64,000 nt of DNA from NCBI RefSeq assembly GCF_030160295.1, contig NZ_BSOB01000010.1, forward strand, positions 86,084-150,083. The letters run 5' to 3'. Shown here piece after piece: positions 1 to 8,645 of the stretch. Numbering within the stretch: position 1 is the first letter of the stretch; every line of letters begins with the position of its first letter. The stretch is from Dyella acidisoli (GTDB lineage: Bacteria > Pseudomonadota > Gammaproteobacteria > Xanthomonadales > Rhodanobacteraceae). The notes beneath the pieces were generated by a model, which saw nothing but the letters and a program-made list of their open reading frames with translations, was not told where the DNA came from and ran no database searches. Made by a program: the position numbers and the translations under genes.

Positions 1-50
1 ACCTTTCCCGTGGAACGAACCACCGCAAGGTTGATGATGCCTGCACCACC
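1..50 (+). promoter_or_regulatory. Fluoride riboswitch (crcB motif), 3' part
   Basis: The stretch around 28-43 reads AGGTTGATGATGCCTGC, which matches the strongly conserved 3' strand of the crcB/fluoride riboswitch (GGCTGATGATGCCTAC-like). It lies directly upstream of crcB, the gene this RNA normally controls. The 5' strand (GGNGATGG) and part of the pseudoknot lie outside the window, so only a partial aptamer is visible. The match was made by eye; a covariance-model search with upstream sequence would settle it. Confidence 0.72.
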
Positions 51-53
51 GGA

Positions 54-87
54 TTCCGGCGGCGCAGGCATGCCTGTGTTGCCGGGG
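54..87 (+). promoter_or_regulatory. Long hairpin downstream of fluoride aptamer (expression platform candidate)
   Basis: Positions 58-70 pair with 71-83 without mismatch if G-U pairs are allowed, and the stem extends outward through 56-57/84-85. About four central bases would form the loop. It sits between the aptamer and the crcB start at 113. There is no following T-run, so it is not a plain intrinsic terminator; a role in riboswitch output is inference from position. Confidence 0.45.
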
Positions 88-112
88 AATCGCACATGGG
101 AGACAACACAGC

Positions 113-499
113 ATGAGTTGGAGTGGCTTTTTTGCCGTCGGCCTCGGCGGCGCGATCGGGTGCTGGATGCGCTGGATACTCGGCATCCTGCTCAATCCCG
201 TTTTCCCTACCCTGCCCCTGGGCACGCTGGCCGCCAATCTCAGCGGCGGCTTGATCATGGGTTGCATGATGGGTTTGTTCGAGCATTTCCAGGCATTGCC
301 GCCGGAAGTGCGGCTGTTCGTGATGACAGGCTTTCTTGGCGGCCTCACCACCTTTTCCACTTTTTCCGCGGAAGCGAATACGCTGCTGTTGCGCGGACAA
401 ATCATGTGGTTTGGCGCACATGTCGCGTTCCACCTGATCGGCAGTCTTGTGATGACCATCCTCGGCATCTTCCTGACGCGCGGACTATTGCGCCACTGA
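113..499 (+). CDS. crcB: Fluoride exporter CrcB/Fluc
   Basis: This 128-residue, four-helix inner-membrane protein matches the CrcB/Fluc fluoride channel family in length and motifs. It has an N-terminal GGAIGCWMRW segment, GTLAANLSGG in the second helix (the conserved Asn of the pore), and GFLGGLTTFSTFS in the third helix, which carries the phenylalanine/threonine track. As a dual-topology dimer the family exports fluoride from the cytoplasm. It is first in a co-directional run with DUF190, cfa and a TraB/GumN gene, and is preceded by a fluoride riboswitch, so induction by fluoride is expected. An overlapping frame starting at 10 is a shadow. Confidence 0.95.
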   Translation: MSWSGFFAVGLGGAIGCWMRWILGILLNPVFPTLPLGTLAANLSGGLIMGCMMGLFEHFQALPPEVRLFVMTGFLGGLTTFSTFSAEANTLLLRGQIMWFGAHVAFHLIGSLVMTILGIFLTRGLLRH

Positions 500-517
500 T
501 ACGGAGTCGACCACGCC

Positions 518-880
518 ATGAGCATCGACATCTCATTCCGTAACACGCCCGCCAATGGTGTCTTCCTGCGCTTCTACACGCACGTACACGCCAGGCACGA
601 TGGACTGCTGATGTCCGAATGGCTGTTGGAGCTGGCCAAACGCAACAAACTGGGCGGTGGCTCAGTGTTCCGCGCCACCGCCGGCTTCGGCCGACATGGC
701 GTGCTGCATCACGAAGCCTTTTTCGAACTCGCTGACGATCTGCCGATGAAGGTGGAATTCCTGCTCAGCGAAGCGAATGCGCAGACCTTGCTGCGCCTGG
801 TGCGCGAAGCAGGCGTTGATCTGGTCTATGCGTGGTCCCCGGTACATTTCGGTGTGTTGGGCAAAGAAGGAGACGCATGA
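518..880 (+). CDS. DUF190 family protein
   Basis: The 120-residue soluble protein carries the DUF190 pattern: a GGGSVFRATAGFGRHG block followed by LADDLPMKVEFL. DUF190 proteins are small PII-like ferredoxin-fold proteins commonly encoded beside crcB, and are thought to help or sense fluoride export; the mechanism is not established. The start follows a GGAG at 503-506. It begins 18 bases after crcB and its stop overlaps the cfa start (ATGA at 877-880), so the genes are almost certainly cotranscribed. Confidence 0.88.
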   Translation: MSIDISFRNTPANGVFLRFYTHVHARHDGLLMSEWLLELAKRNKLGGGSVFRATAGFGRHGVLHHEAFFELADDLPMKVEFLLSEANAQTLLRLVREAGVDLVYAWSPVHFGVLGKEGDA

Positions 881-1995
881 GTCAGGATTCTTTGCGGCAG
901 CGCGCCGCCGAATTGCTGGAAATGGCCGGAGTGCATATCAACGGCTCGGCACCCACGGATATTCGCGTACACGACGAACAGTTTTATGCGCGCGTGTTCG
1001 CACATGGCTCGCTGGGCTTGGGCGAGGCCTATATGGACGGCTGGTGGGACGCAGAAGATCTTCCCGGCCTTTTCACCAAGATTCTTCGCAGCCACCTGGA
1101 CGACCACCTCAAAACGTTGGACACGCTGATCGCGCACTTTAAGGCACGTTTCATCAACAGGCAGCGCGGCCAGCATGCGTTCGAGATAGGCAAGGCGCAC
1201 TACGATCGCGGCAATGACCTGTTCAAGGCCATGCTCGGCAAGCGCATGATGTACTCCTGCGGTTATTGGGCAAGCGCCACGAATCTGGACGATGCGCAGG
1301 AAGCCAAACTCGACCTGATCTGTCGCAAACTAAAGCTGAAACCCGGCATGCATGTGCTCGACATCGGCTGCGGTTGGGGCGAAGCACTGAAGTTCGCCGC
1401 GGAACGCTACGGCATCAACGGCGTGGGCATCACCGTTTCCAGCGAACAAGCAGAGTTCGCGCGGGAGATGTGCCACGGCTTGCCGATCGAGATCCGGCTA
1501 CAGGATTACCGCGAACTCGACGAACCGTTCGACGCCATCATGTCGATCGGCATGTTCGAACACGTCGGCGGCAGGAATTACCGTGAGTATTTCGAAGTCG
1601 CGCGCCGTTGCCTGAAGGAAGATGGCCTGTTCCTGCTGCACTCTATCGGTACCAACCAGGCGCCGGCACAGACGGATCCGTGGATCGAGAAATACATCTT
1701 TCCCAATTCGATGATTCCCGCCGCCAGCCAGGTCAGCGCAGCCCTTGAAGGCTTGTTCGTCGTGGAGGACTGGCACAACTTCGGCACGGATTACGATCGC
1801 ACGCTCAGCGCATGGCGTGCCAATTTCGAGGCAGCATGGCCGATGCTGTGCAACCATTACGACGAGCGTTTCCGCCGCATGTGGCATTTCTACCTGTCGG
1901 TGTCGACCGCCGTTTTTCGTAGCCGGCGTAATCAACTCTGGCAGCTCACCTTGAGTCCGCACGGCGTGCCTGGCGGCTATCGCGTTCCACGTTGA
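877..1995 (+). CDS. cfa: Cyclopropane-fatty-acyl-phospholipid synthase
   Basis: The enzyme methylenates cis double bonds of membrane phospholipid acyl chains using S-adenosylmethionine. The 372-residue product has the SAM-binding motif VLDIGCGWG at residues 160-168, the upstream family motif HYDRGNDLFKAML, and the conserved C-terminal segment with YLSVSTAVFRSRRNQLWQ. The start at 877 follows AAGGAG (868-873) and overlaps the DUF190 stop. A longer frame from 832 has no ribosome-binding site and overlaps DUF190 more. Its place behind crcB suggests membrane modification is coupled to fluoride stress or simply shares the transcript. Confidence 0.95.
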   Translation: MSQDSLRQRAAELLEMAGVHINGSAPTDIRVHDEQFYARVFAHGSLGLGEAYMDGWWDAEDLPGLFTKILRSHLDDHLKTLDTLIAHFKARFINRQRGQHAFEIGKAHYDRGNDLFKAMLGKRMMYSCGYWASATNLDDAQEAKLDLICRKLKLKPGMHVLDIGCGWGEALKFAAERYGINGVGITVSSEQAEFAREMCHGLPIEIRLQDYRELDEPFDAIMSIGMFEHVGGRNYREYFEVARRCLKEDGLFLLHSIGTNQAPAQTDPWIEKYIFPNSMIPAASQVSAALEGLFVVEDWHNFGTDYDRTLSAWRANFEAAWPMLCNHYDERFRRMWHFYLSVSTAVFRSRRNQLWQLTLSPHGVPGGYRVPR

Positions 1996-2003
1996 GTCTT
2001 CTC

Positions 2004-2879
2004 ATGTCCATATATCGACGTTTGCTCATCCTGCTGCCGCTGCTCTTCCTGCTGTGCGGCAATGCTTTAGCGCATCCTGCTCTGTGGCACGTCAAAAGTG
2101 GCGATAGCACTGTGTATCTATTCGGCACCGTACATCTGCTGCCGAACGATACCGATTGGCGCTTTCCAGCGTTGAACGACGCCTTGTCGAAAAGCCAGAC
2201 GCTGTATATCGAATTGACGGATGACGATCAGGCCAGCATGACTTCGCTGGTGTTGCACTATGGCATGGACACCGAGCATCCGCTTTCCACGCAATTGAGC
2301 GAAAGCGACAACGCAGCACTCGCCAAAGCCGCACAACTGGCGGGATTACCCGGCGGCACCACGGCCTTACAGCCGATGAGGCCGTGGCTGGCCGCGTTGA
2401 CGCTTGCCGTCGCACCATTGATGAAAGCCGGCCTCGACCCTGCTAGCGGCGTGGACAAGCAGTTGCAGACGCAGATGACGCAAGCCGGCAAGCCGGTGCA
2501 TGGTCTGGAAACAGCGGAACAGCAGATCCGCTTCCTCGCCGATCTACCCCAATCACTGCAGCTCGCGTTTCTGCGCGATACCTTGCACGACGTTGAAAAG
2601 GACAAAGCCGAACTGCTGTCGCTCATCGATGCCTGGAAACGCGGTGACGTCGCAGCGATTGCGAAGCTCGAGAACGACGAGCTGAAAACGAAAGAACCCG
2701 TGCTGTACCAGAAGCTGCTAGTGCAGCGAAATCAGGATTGGGCGGCCAGGATCAAGGACATCATGCTCAGGCAGCCTGGCACCACTGTATTCGTTGCGGT
2801 AGGCGCGGCACATCTGGCTGGACCGGACAGTGTGCAGGCGCAGTTGGCGAAGATTGGGGTCACAGCGCAGCAGGACTAA
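2004..2879 (+). CDS. TraB/GumN family protein, exported
   Basis: The protein of about 291 residues opens with a signal peptide (IYRRLLILLPLLFLLCGNALA) and continues with the TraB/GumN hallmarks: WHVKSGDSTVYLFGTVHLLP near the N-terminus and a C-terminal VFVAVGAAHLAGPDSV. The two GxxH motifs resemble metal sites of the Tiki/EreA superfamily, so a metal-dependent hydrolase in the periplasm is possible, but no substrate is known. The ATG at 2004 is preferred over an in-frame TTG at 1992 that overlaps the cfa stop. It lies 8 bases after cfa and is followed at once by a family-1 repeat. Confidence 0.85.
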   Translation: MSIYRRLLILLPLLFLLCGNALAHPALWHVKSGDSTVYLFGTVHLLPNDTDWRFPALNDALSKSQTLYIELTDDDQASMTSLVLHYGMDTEHPLSTQLSESDNAALAKAAQLAGLPGGTTALQPMRPWLAALTLAVAPLMKAGLDPASGVDKQLQTQMTQAGKPVHGLETAEQQIRFLADLPQSLQLAFLRDTLHDVEKDKAELLSLIDAWKRGDVAAIAKLENDELKTKEPVLYQKLLVQRNQDWAARIKDIMLRQPGTTVFVAVGAAHLAGPDSVQAQLAKIGVTAQQD

Positions 2880-2884
2880 CGAAG

Positions 2885-3022
2885 CCCCTCGCCCTCCGGG
2901 AGAGGGGTTGGGATGAGGGTACGGCCAACGCGAGATGATGAAGGCTCGCGCAACGCTCTTCACCGCGCTTCGCCCGAACCCTCATCCGCCTATCGGCACC
3001 TTCTCCCGGGGGGAGAAGGGTT
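2885..3022. repeat. Family-1 intergenic palindromic repeat, copy a (about 140 bp)
   Basis: Two GC-rich hairpins (CCCTCCGGGAGAGGGG and TTCTCCCGGGGGGAGAA) flank a spacer; the outer arms GATGAGGGT and ACCCTCATC face each other. The whole unit is repeated at 6542-6678 in the same orientation, with the hairpins, the TGAGGGTRCGGCCA segment and the CTCTCGGCACCTTCTCC-like segment conserved. It lies between the convergent TraB/GumN and lipoprotein genes, where it could act as a bidirectional transcription end. Confidence 0.8.
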
Positions 3023-3051
3023 CACGCTTCAACCGTGAGGTACATCGCGCT

Positions 3052-3513
3052 TCAGAACGAAGCGGTAATCGCCTTAGGTGATAACGGAAAGCGCGGCATA
3101 TGGATGGTATAGGCATCCATCTTGCCCAGATCCGTATACGACGCAGTCAGCAGCGTGGCGTTGAAGCCGACGTCGATGCGATACACATGCCCTGCCTGCA
3201 CGTCGTCAATAGTCACCTGCTGGCGATTGAGCTGATGCGAATTCGACAGCGTGAGCTTGATCACCTGCTTACCCGGTAGCACGCGCACCCAAGGCGTCTT
3301 GCCGCCGTTGAATTTTTCCCACGTGGCGACCTGGTTCACGCCGGTGATGCCACAGATGTACTGCTCCTGCTCGGCACACACGACCAAGGCGGTATCCGCC
3401 TGCGGATGATCCTTCTCCGTGTACCCGAGCAGTGGATGCCGGCCCGCGAAATGGGCACAGCCGGCCATCAGCATGCAGGTCAGAACAATGGCGGCACGGC
3501 GTGGAAAGCGCAT
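3052..3513 (-). CDS. Predicted lipoprotein of unknown function
   Basis: The product has about 153 residues. It starts MRFPRRAAIVLTCMLMAGC, a type II signal peptide with lipobox LMAGC, so it is expected to be lipid-anchored. The mature part has several cysteines (VVCAEQEQYICGITGV) and a beta-rich segment with a run about ligand-like binding (VTIDDVQAGHVYRIDVG), resembling DUF2846-like lipoproteins only loosely. No catalytic motif is recognised. The ATG at 3513 is preferred to an in-frame TTG six bases upstream. It is divergent from parC. Confidence 0.75.
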   Translation of the reverse strand: MRFPRRAAIVLTCMLMAGCAHFAGRHPLLGYTEKDHPQADTALVVCAEQEQYICGITGVNQVATWEKFNGGKTPWVRVLPGKQVIKLTLSNSHQLNRQQVTIDDVQAGHVYRIDVGFNATLLTASYTDLGKMDAYTIHMPRFPLSPKAITASF

Positions 3514-3630
3514 GGTCAACCCGGAGTGCGTGGATAGCGCCGCATTCTAGCCCAAGCGCCTCGGCATCTGGCACCATCTTAGGGTTGTGACCCCGCCGTT
3601 CCTGGCGTCGCCCCTGGCAGTCCTCTCCCC

Positions 3631-5871
3631 ATGACCCTGCAAGCCAATTACGAACAGATCCCGCTCAAGGAATACGCCGAGCGGGCCTATCTTGATTACT
3701 CGATGTACGTGGTGCTGGACCGCGCCCTGCCCTATGTGGGCGACGGCCTCAAGCCCGTGCAGCGCCGCATCATCTACGCGATGAGCGAGCTTGGCCTGGC
3801 CGCCAGCGCCAAGCCGAAGAAGTCAGCGCGCACCGTCGGCGACGTGATCGGTAAGTTCCATCCGCATGGCGACAGCGCCTGTTACGAAGCGATGGTGCTG
3901 ATGGCGCAGCCGTTCTCTTATCGCTATCCGCTGATCGACGGTCAGGGCAACTTCGGCTCGCCGGATGATCCGAAAAGCTTCGCAGCGATGCGCTACACCG
4001 AATCGAAGCTCAACCCGCTCGCCGAAGTGCTGCTGGCCGAGCTAGGCCAGGGCACGGTCGACTGGGTGCCAAACTTCGACGGCACACTGGAAGAACCCAG
4101 CTGGCTGCCGGCACGCCTGCCGCACGTGCTGCTCAACGGTTCGATGGGCATCGCCGTCGGCATGGCCACCGACATTCCACCGCACAACCTGCGCGAAGTC
4201 GCCAGCGCGTGCATTCGCCTGCTAGACGATCCGGACGCCACTGCGGCCGATCTGTGCGAACACGTGCGCGGTCCGGATTATCCGACCCCGGCGGAAATCA
4301 TCACGCCACGCAACGAACTGGTTGCGATGTACCAGAGCGGCACCGGTTCGATTCGCGCACGCGCCGTGTATACGCACGAAGACGGCAACATCGTGATCAC
4401 CGCGCTGCCGCATCAGGTGAGCCCGTCGAAGATCCTTGAGCAGATCGCAGCGCAGATGCGCGCGAAGAAACTGCCGATGATCGAAGACCTGCGCGACGAA
4501 TCCGATCACGAAAACCCGATCCGCCTGGTGATCGTGCCGCGCTCCAACCGCGTGGACGCGGACGAGGTGATGCAGCACCTGTTCGCCACCACCGATCTGG
4601 AAAAGAGCTTCCGCGTCAACCTCAACATGATCGGCTTGGATGGCCGGCCGCAGGTGAAGGATCTCAAGCGCATTCTTTCCGAGTGGCTGACCTTCCGCAT
4701 CGACACGGTGACGCGCCGTCTCAACCATCGCCTGGCCAAGGTCGAACGCCGCCTGCACTTGCTGGAAGGTTTGCGCATCGCCTACCTCAACCTGGATGAA
4801 GTGATTCGCATCGTCCGCACCGAGGACGAACCCAAGCCGGTGCTGATGGCGCGGTTCAAGCTCAGCGAGGAGCAGACCGATTACATCCTCGAAACCAAGC
4901 TGCGCCAGCTCGCGCGCCTGGAAGAGATGAAGATCAATGCCGAGCGCGATCAGCTCGAGGAAGAGCGCGCCAAGATCAACGTGCTGCTGAAATCGCCGGC
5001 CAAGCTCAAAGGTTTGATCAAGGAAGAGCTGCGCGCCGACGCCGCGAAGTACGGCGACGATCGCCGCTCACCGCTAGTGCAACGTGAAGCCGCGCAAGCG
5101 CTGGACGAAAGCGCGCTGGTTGCCAGCGAACCGGTGACCGTGGTGCTGAGTCAGAAGGGCTGGATTCGCGCCGCCAAAGGGCACGACGTCGACGCCGAAG
5201 GTTTGTCGTATCGCGAAGGCGATAGCATGCTCGCCACGGTGAAGGCGCGCACCACGCAGCAGATCGCGGTGATCGACTCCACCGGCCGCAGCTATTCCAC
5301 GCCAGCGCATACGCTACCTTCCGCACGCGGCAACGGCGAACCGCTCACCGGCCGCTTCACACCGCCGGCCGGCGCACGCTTCGATGCAGTGGCCGCAGGC
5401 GACAACGACACTCGCCTGATACTCGCCACCGATTTCGGCTACGGCTTCGTCACGCGTTTCGAAGCGCTGACCGGTCGCAATAAAGCCGGCAAACAGATCA
5501 TCACGCTGGGCGATGGCGCGCGCGTGCTTGCGCCGCAGGTAAGTGCAGATCCGGCACGCGATCGCATTGTGGTTGCCACGACCGACGGTCATTTGCTGAT
5601 GTTCTCGGTGGCCGAACTGCCCGAACTCGACAAGGGTAAGGGCAACAAGCTGATCGAGATTCCGAAGGCCAAACTGAGCAGCGGCGATGAGCGCGTGGCA
5701 GGCGTCGCCGTCGTCACCGAAGGCAAAGGCGAAATCACGCTGTACGCCGGCCAACGCAAGCTCACCCTGCGCTGGGCCGATCTGGTTGAATACGGCGGCA
5801 ATCGCGCCACGCGCGGCAATGTGCTGCCACGTGGTCTGCGTCGGGTGGAGCGGATCGAGACAACTGGTTAA
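3631..5871 (+). CDS. parC: DNA topoisomerase IV subunit A
   Basis: ParC is the DNA-cleaving subunit of topoisomerase IV, which decatenates daughter chromosomes with ParE. The 746-residue protein matches the family in length. The catalytic tyrosine is Tyr122 in [10 protein letters not shown] with Arg121 beside it. The C-terminal part (from about residue 490) forms the beta-pinwheel DNA-wrapping domain, with repeats such as [12 protein letters not shown]. The quinolone-resistance region reads [10 protein letters not shown] with Ser82 and Glu86, the residues found in sensitive strains (equivalent to E. coli Ser80 and Glu84). parE is not in the window. Confidence 0.97.
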   Translation: MTLQANYEQIPLKEYAERAYLDYSMYVVLDRALPYVGDGLKPVQRRIIYAMSELGLAASAKPKKSARTVGDVIGKFHPHGDSACYEAMVLMAQPFSYRYPLIDGQGNFGSPDDPKSFAAMRYTESKLNPLAEVLLAELGQGTVDWVPNFDGTLEEPSWLPARLPHVLLNGSMGIAVGMATDIPPHNLREVASACIRLLDDPDATAADLCEHVRGPDYPTPAEIITPRNELVAMYQSGTGSIRARAVYTHEDGNIVITALPHQVSPSKILEQIAAQMRAKKLPMIEDLRDESDHENPIRLVIVPRSNRVDADEVMQHLFATTDLEKSFRVNLNMIGLDGRPQVKDLKRILSEWLTFRIDTVTRRLNHRLAKVERRLHLLEGLRIAYLNLDEVIRIVRTEDEPKPVLMARFKLSEEQTDYILETKLRQLARLEEMKINAERDQLEEERAKINVLLKSPAKLKGLIKEELRADAAKYGDDRRSPLVQREAAQALDESALVASEPVTVVLSQKGWIRAAKGHDVDAEGLSYREGDSMLATVKARTTQQIAVIDSTGRSYSTPAHTLPSARGNGEPLTGRFTPPAGARFDAVAAGDNDTRLILATDFGYGFVTRFEALTGRNKAGKQIITLGDGARVLAPQVSADPARDRIVVATTDGHLLMFSVAELPELDKGKGNKLIEIPKAKLSSGDERVAGVAVVTEGKGEITLYAGQRKLTLRWADLVEYGGNRATRGNVLPRGLRRVERIETTG

Positions 5872-5898
5872 CGTATTCGAGAATCGCCGTTCACACCT

Positions 5899-5938
5899 CA
5901 TGGTCGTCATTCCCGCGCAAGCGGGAATGATGACCATG
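5899..5938. repeat. Palindromic repeat (GGAATGA type) after parC
   Basis: An 18-base arm at 5899-5916 pairs with 5921-5938 with one mismatch around a GCAA loop; the core is CATTCCCGC/GCGGGAATG. This resembles the common intergenic dispersed repeats of proteobacteria. It may stabilise or end the parC transcript, although no T-run follows. A related but different palindrome (GTCATCCCAGC) occurs at 14170-14195. Confidence 0.8.
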
Positions 5939-6047
5939 GGGGAGGCACACTTGAAGGAACTTCATCCGCCCGCAAGTCGTCGAATGGACATGTGCACGGC
6001 AAGGCATTGCTGTGCGTTATGTACGTGACGTACCTCGGAGCACCTTG

Positions 6048-6533
6048 ATGAAAAGCCGCGCCCTCACCGCCTTGGCCGCAAGCCTGCTGGTTACTACTGC
6101 CTGGGCGCAGACGGCCAATCAGCAGCCGCTGAATCTGAAGCTTCCGGCCAACGGGTACCAGGGCTATCCCGCATCCAGCTCCACCGCCGCTCAGCCGGCC
6201 TCATCGTCGAGCGCCAACGGCAAAGGCACGGTGACCGTGAACGGCCACCCTGCTGCGATCAGCCCGGCGCCAGGCGTCTATTACGGTGACACCAGCGGCG
6301 CACGGGGCAACGACCGAGCTGCCGTGCCGGGATGCGACGACTCCACCTACAACAAGACGCAGGTGCATGGTTCGGTCGGCATGGGCGTCATCAGCGGTAG
6401 CCATATCGGCACCGGCAACTATCAGTCCGGTACGGTCAGCATGGTGCAGAACACCGGCAGCTGCGATCACCCCACGGGTTCAGTAGGAATCTCGATTGGC
6501 GTGAGCCGGCTGGGTGGGTTCGACCGGCATTGA
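6048..6533 (+). CDS. Small exported protein of unknown function
   Basis: The 161-residue product begins with a clear signal peptide (MKSRALTALAASLLVTTAWAQ) and then a Ser/Ala/Gly-rich low-complexity linker (ASSSTAAQPASSSSANGKG). The C-terminal half carries two cysteines (GCDD and SCDH) and repeated Val-Gly-Ser beta-like runs (VHGSVGMGVISGSHIGTGNY, GSVGISIGVSRLGG). It is probably periplasmic or surface-located. The ATG at 6048 follows CGGAG; a longer frame from GTG 6012 is less likely. No family was recognised. Confidence 0.7.
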   Translation: MKSRALTALAASLLVTTAWAQTANQQPLNLKLPANGYQGYPASSSTAAQPASSSSANGKGTVTVNGHPAAISPAPGVYYGDTSGARGNDRAAVPGCDDSTYNKTQVHGSVGMGVISGSHIGTGNYQSGTVSMVQNTGSCDHPTGSVGISIGVSRLGGFDRH

Positions 6534-6541
6534 TGCTTTAG

Positions 6542-6678
6542 CCCCTTTCCCTCCGGGAGAGGGGTTGGGGTGAGGGTGCGGCCATCGCGCGATATTGAAG
6601 TCTTGGGCGAGAGATCATCATTACGCTCCGCCCAAACCCTCACCCGCCTCTCGGCACCCTCTCCTAAAGGGAGAGGGA
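6542..6678. repeat. Family-1 intergenic palindromic repeat, copy b
   Basis: Same organisation and orientation as the copy at 2885-3022: hairpin CTCCGGGAGAGGGG, then TTGGGGTGAGGGTGCGGCCA, a divergent middle, then CAAACCCTCACCCGCC and the closing hairpin CCTCTCCTAAAGGGAGAGG. The 254-bp gap between the exported protein and the hydrolase contains little else. Confidence 0.8.
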
Positions 6679-6787
6679 TTCACCAGGTAACACCTCGCAA
6701 GCCTCCGCGCCACCGAAAGCGCATGGAAAGCCGCTGCCCACACACTGCTGAACTATCCCGCCCTTTAGTTTGCAGTAGAGACCCTAA

Positions 6788-7627
6788 GTGATCCAAAACG
6801 TCGAGTTCCGCTTCGAAGGTGGCCGTATCGGCGTGCTGCTCATTCATGGTCTCACCGGCACCCCCACCGAGATGCGCCTGGTTGGCAAAGGGCTGAACCG
6901 CGCAGGTTTCAGCGTCTACGGCATGCAGCTGGCCGGTCACTGCGGCGACGTACCGGATTTGCTGGCCACCGGCTGGAAGGATTGGTACGCCAGCGTGGAA
7001 GCTGCTGCGGACGCATTCCGGCACGAAGTGGACCATCTGTTCGTGGCAGGCCTGTCGATGGGCGCGATCCTCGCGCTGAAACTCGCGGCAGAGCGCCCGG
7101 AATGGGTACGCGGCGTGGGTGTATACGGCGCCACTTTCCGCTACGACGGCTGGGCGGTGCCGTGGTACAGCCGCCTCTCCTTTCTACTGCCGCTGATCAC
7201 ACGCCTGGGGCTCTGCAAACACCGCATGGTGCATGAGAGCGAACCCTATGGCCTGCGTGATGAACGCCTGCGCGCACAAATCAGCGGCCTGATGCTCGGC
7301 GGTGACAGCGCGGCAGCCGGCCTGCCCGGCAATCCATGGCCCTCTTTGGCCGAGATGTACGACATGGCCGCGGTGGTCAAACGCGAGCTACCCAAAGTGA
7401 CTGCGCCATGTCTGATCGCACACGCGACCGAAGACGACGTGGCCAGCCTGGAAAACGCCCACCTCGTGGCGCGCGCAGTCTCGGGTCCCGTGGACATGCT
7501 GTTGCTGGAAGACAGCTATCACATGATCACCATCGATCGCGAACGCCGTGTGCTGATAGATCGCTCAGTGGAATTTTTCTCCAAGATCGCCGCGAGCTGC
7601 ACGCCCGCTGCACTCGCCGCCGCCTAA
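6788..7627 (+). CDS. Alpha/beta-fold hydrolase (carboxylesterase/lipase-like)
   Basis: This 279-residue protein, starting at GTG, is a serine hydrolase of the alpha/beta fold. The oxyanion-hole motif LLIHGLTGTP is at residues 17-26, the nucleophile elbow GLSMG places Ser90, and Asp216 or Asp217 (HATEDDV) and His245 (DSYHMIT) complete the triad. The short lid resembles Est30-type and monoacylglycerol-lipase-type esterases, so an acyl ester or thioester is a likely substrate. It is the first gene of a run leading through two small transporters to an ACP and a ketoacyl synthase, which supports a role in releasing or transferring an acyl product. Confidence 0.82.
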   Translation: MIQNVEFRFEGGRIGVLLIHGLTGTPTEMRLVGKGLNRAGFSVYGMQLAGHCGDVPDLLATGWKDWYASVEAAADAFRHEVDHLFVAGLSMGAILALKLAAERPEWVRGVGVYGATFRYDGWAVPWYSRLSFLLPLITRLGLCKHRMVHESEPYGLRDERLRAQISGLMLGGDSAAAGLPGNPWPSLAEMYDMAAVVKRELPKVTAPCLIAHATEDDVASLENAHLVARAVSGPVDMLLLEDSYHMITIDRERRVLIDRSVEFFSKIAASCTPAALAAA

Positions 7628-7641
7628 CCGCAGGCTCGCAC

Positions 7642-8001
7642 GTGTCTGCGCTTATCGCCACGCTGTGGCTGATCAACGTCTCGCTTGATACCGGTGGCCA
7701 GCTTGCCTTCAAGGCTGCGGCCAGCGATCCGCGCGCGGGCGATGGCATCGCACGCTGGCGCTACATGGCCAGCCGTCCGTGGCTGTGGCTGGGATTGTTG
7801 GCGTACGCGCTGCATCTGTTGTCATGGATTGCCTTTCTTTCGCTGGTCGATCTGTCCAAGGGCATACTGCTCGCGTCCATCAACATGGTGGCGATCATGA
7901 TTGCTGGCCGCCTGCTGTTTCGGGAAAAACTCTCGCCGCTGCGCGTAGTCGGCATTCTGCTGGTGAGTGCAGGTGTGGCTATCGTGGGCGCAAGCGGATG
8001 A
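7642..8001 (+). CDS. Small DMT-superfamily transporter, ArnE/ArnF-like subunit 1
   Basis: The 119-residue product from GTG 7642 has four predicted membrane helices, with LAFKAAA after helix 1, LSKGILLASINMVAIMIAGRLLF, and a final helix LRVVGILLVSAGVAIVG. This is the half-size EamA/SMR-like architecture of the ArnE/ArnF undecaprenyl-phosphate-linked sugar flippase subunits. Its stop overlaps the start of a second similar gene (ATGA at 7998-8001), as expected for a heterodimer. Cargo is unknown. A much longer frame starting at 7336 overlaps the hydrolase and is rejected. Confidence 0.72.
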   Translation: MSALIATLWLINVSLDTGGQLAFKAAASDPRAGDGIARWRYMASRPWLWLGLLAYALHLLSWIAFLSLVDLSKGILLASINMVAIMIAGRLLFREKLSPLRVVGILLVSAGVAIVGASG

Positions 8002-8459
8002 GCGCCCACACTCCCACCTCTGCGCGCACCTGGCGCTTCTACCTGGGCGGCTTCGCTTTGCTGATGGTTTTCGACACGCTCGTGCAAGTGAGCTTCAAAC
8101 TGACCGGCACGCATGCGTTTCCACCCGAAGCGAGTTGGGCCTGGGTGCTGCGCATCGTCGGCCATCCGTGGATCTACATCGCTTTGATCGGCTACATCGG
8201 CAGCTTCTTCACCTGGATGAGCCTGCTCAAATATGCGCCGATCGGCCCCGCATTTGCCGCAACACATCTGGACGTGGTGAGCGTGATGCTGGCCTCTGCG
8301 TGGATATTTCACGAGGCCCTTACGCCCGTGCGCTTGCTCGGCGCCGGGGTGATCATGCTTGGTATCCTATGTTTGGCACTTGCCGAAAGTGGCGCCCATC
8401 CCGAACATGACGCACCGACTGAAGCCAAGGGCGCGCTCGGGGTCATGGCCGGTGACTGA
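7998..8459 (+). CDS. Small DMT-superfamily transporter, ArnE/ArnF-like subunit 2
   Basis: A 153-residue membrane protein with four predicted helices and the DMT/EamA signature LLKYAPIGPAFAATHLDVV, followed by the terminal helix LLGAGVIMLGILCLALAES and a hydrophilic tail. It overlaps the preceding gene by four bases. Paired unequal subunits of this type form heterodimeric flippases in the ArnEF system. Together with the adjoining ACP and ketoacyl synthase this suggests export of a lipid-linked or acylated intermediate, which is inference. Confidence 0.72.
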   Translation: MSAHTPTSARTWRFYLGGFALLMVFDTLVQVSFKLTGTHAFPPEASWAWVLRIVGHPWIYIALIGYIGSFFTWMSLLKYAPIGPAFAATHLDVVSVMLASAWIFHEALTPVRLLGAGVIMLGILCLALAESGAHPEHDAPTEAKGALGVMAGD

Positions 8460-8645
8460 GGCTGGCAATTGGGCCATTCAAGAACTGCAAGGTTTAGCTA
8501 TCGCACGCGACGATGTGTCGCGCCCCGGCACAAGCGCGGTGAACGAAAGGTCCCGGGGAACACAAAAAGTTACGCTTCCCGCTCATATGGACAAGGCACG
8601 CGCGCTTCGTCACGCTTTGGAGCGGGGGACCAACGGGGAAGTTAC

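Noticed and set aside
10-543. 177-residue open frame covering the riboswitch, crcB and the DUF190 start
   Set aside because: It overlaps crcB in another frame, has no ribosome-binding site and covers the riboswitch; low-complexity Arg/His-rich reading typical of GC-rich shadow frames.
3631-5871. Quinolone-resistance mutation in parC
   Set aside because: The Ser82 and Glu86 positions carry the residues of sensitive strains, so nothing indicates target-site resistance.
8578-8626. CCCGCTC/GAGCGGG hairpin upstream of the ACP gene as a riboswitch
   Set aside because: Only a 7-bp stem around a large loop with no recognised conserved motif; could occur by chance in GC-rich sequence.
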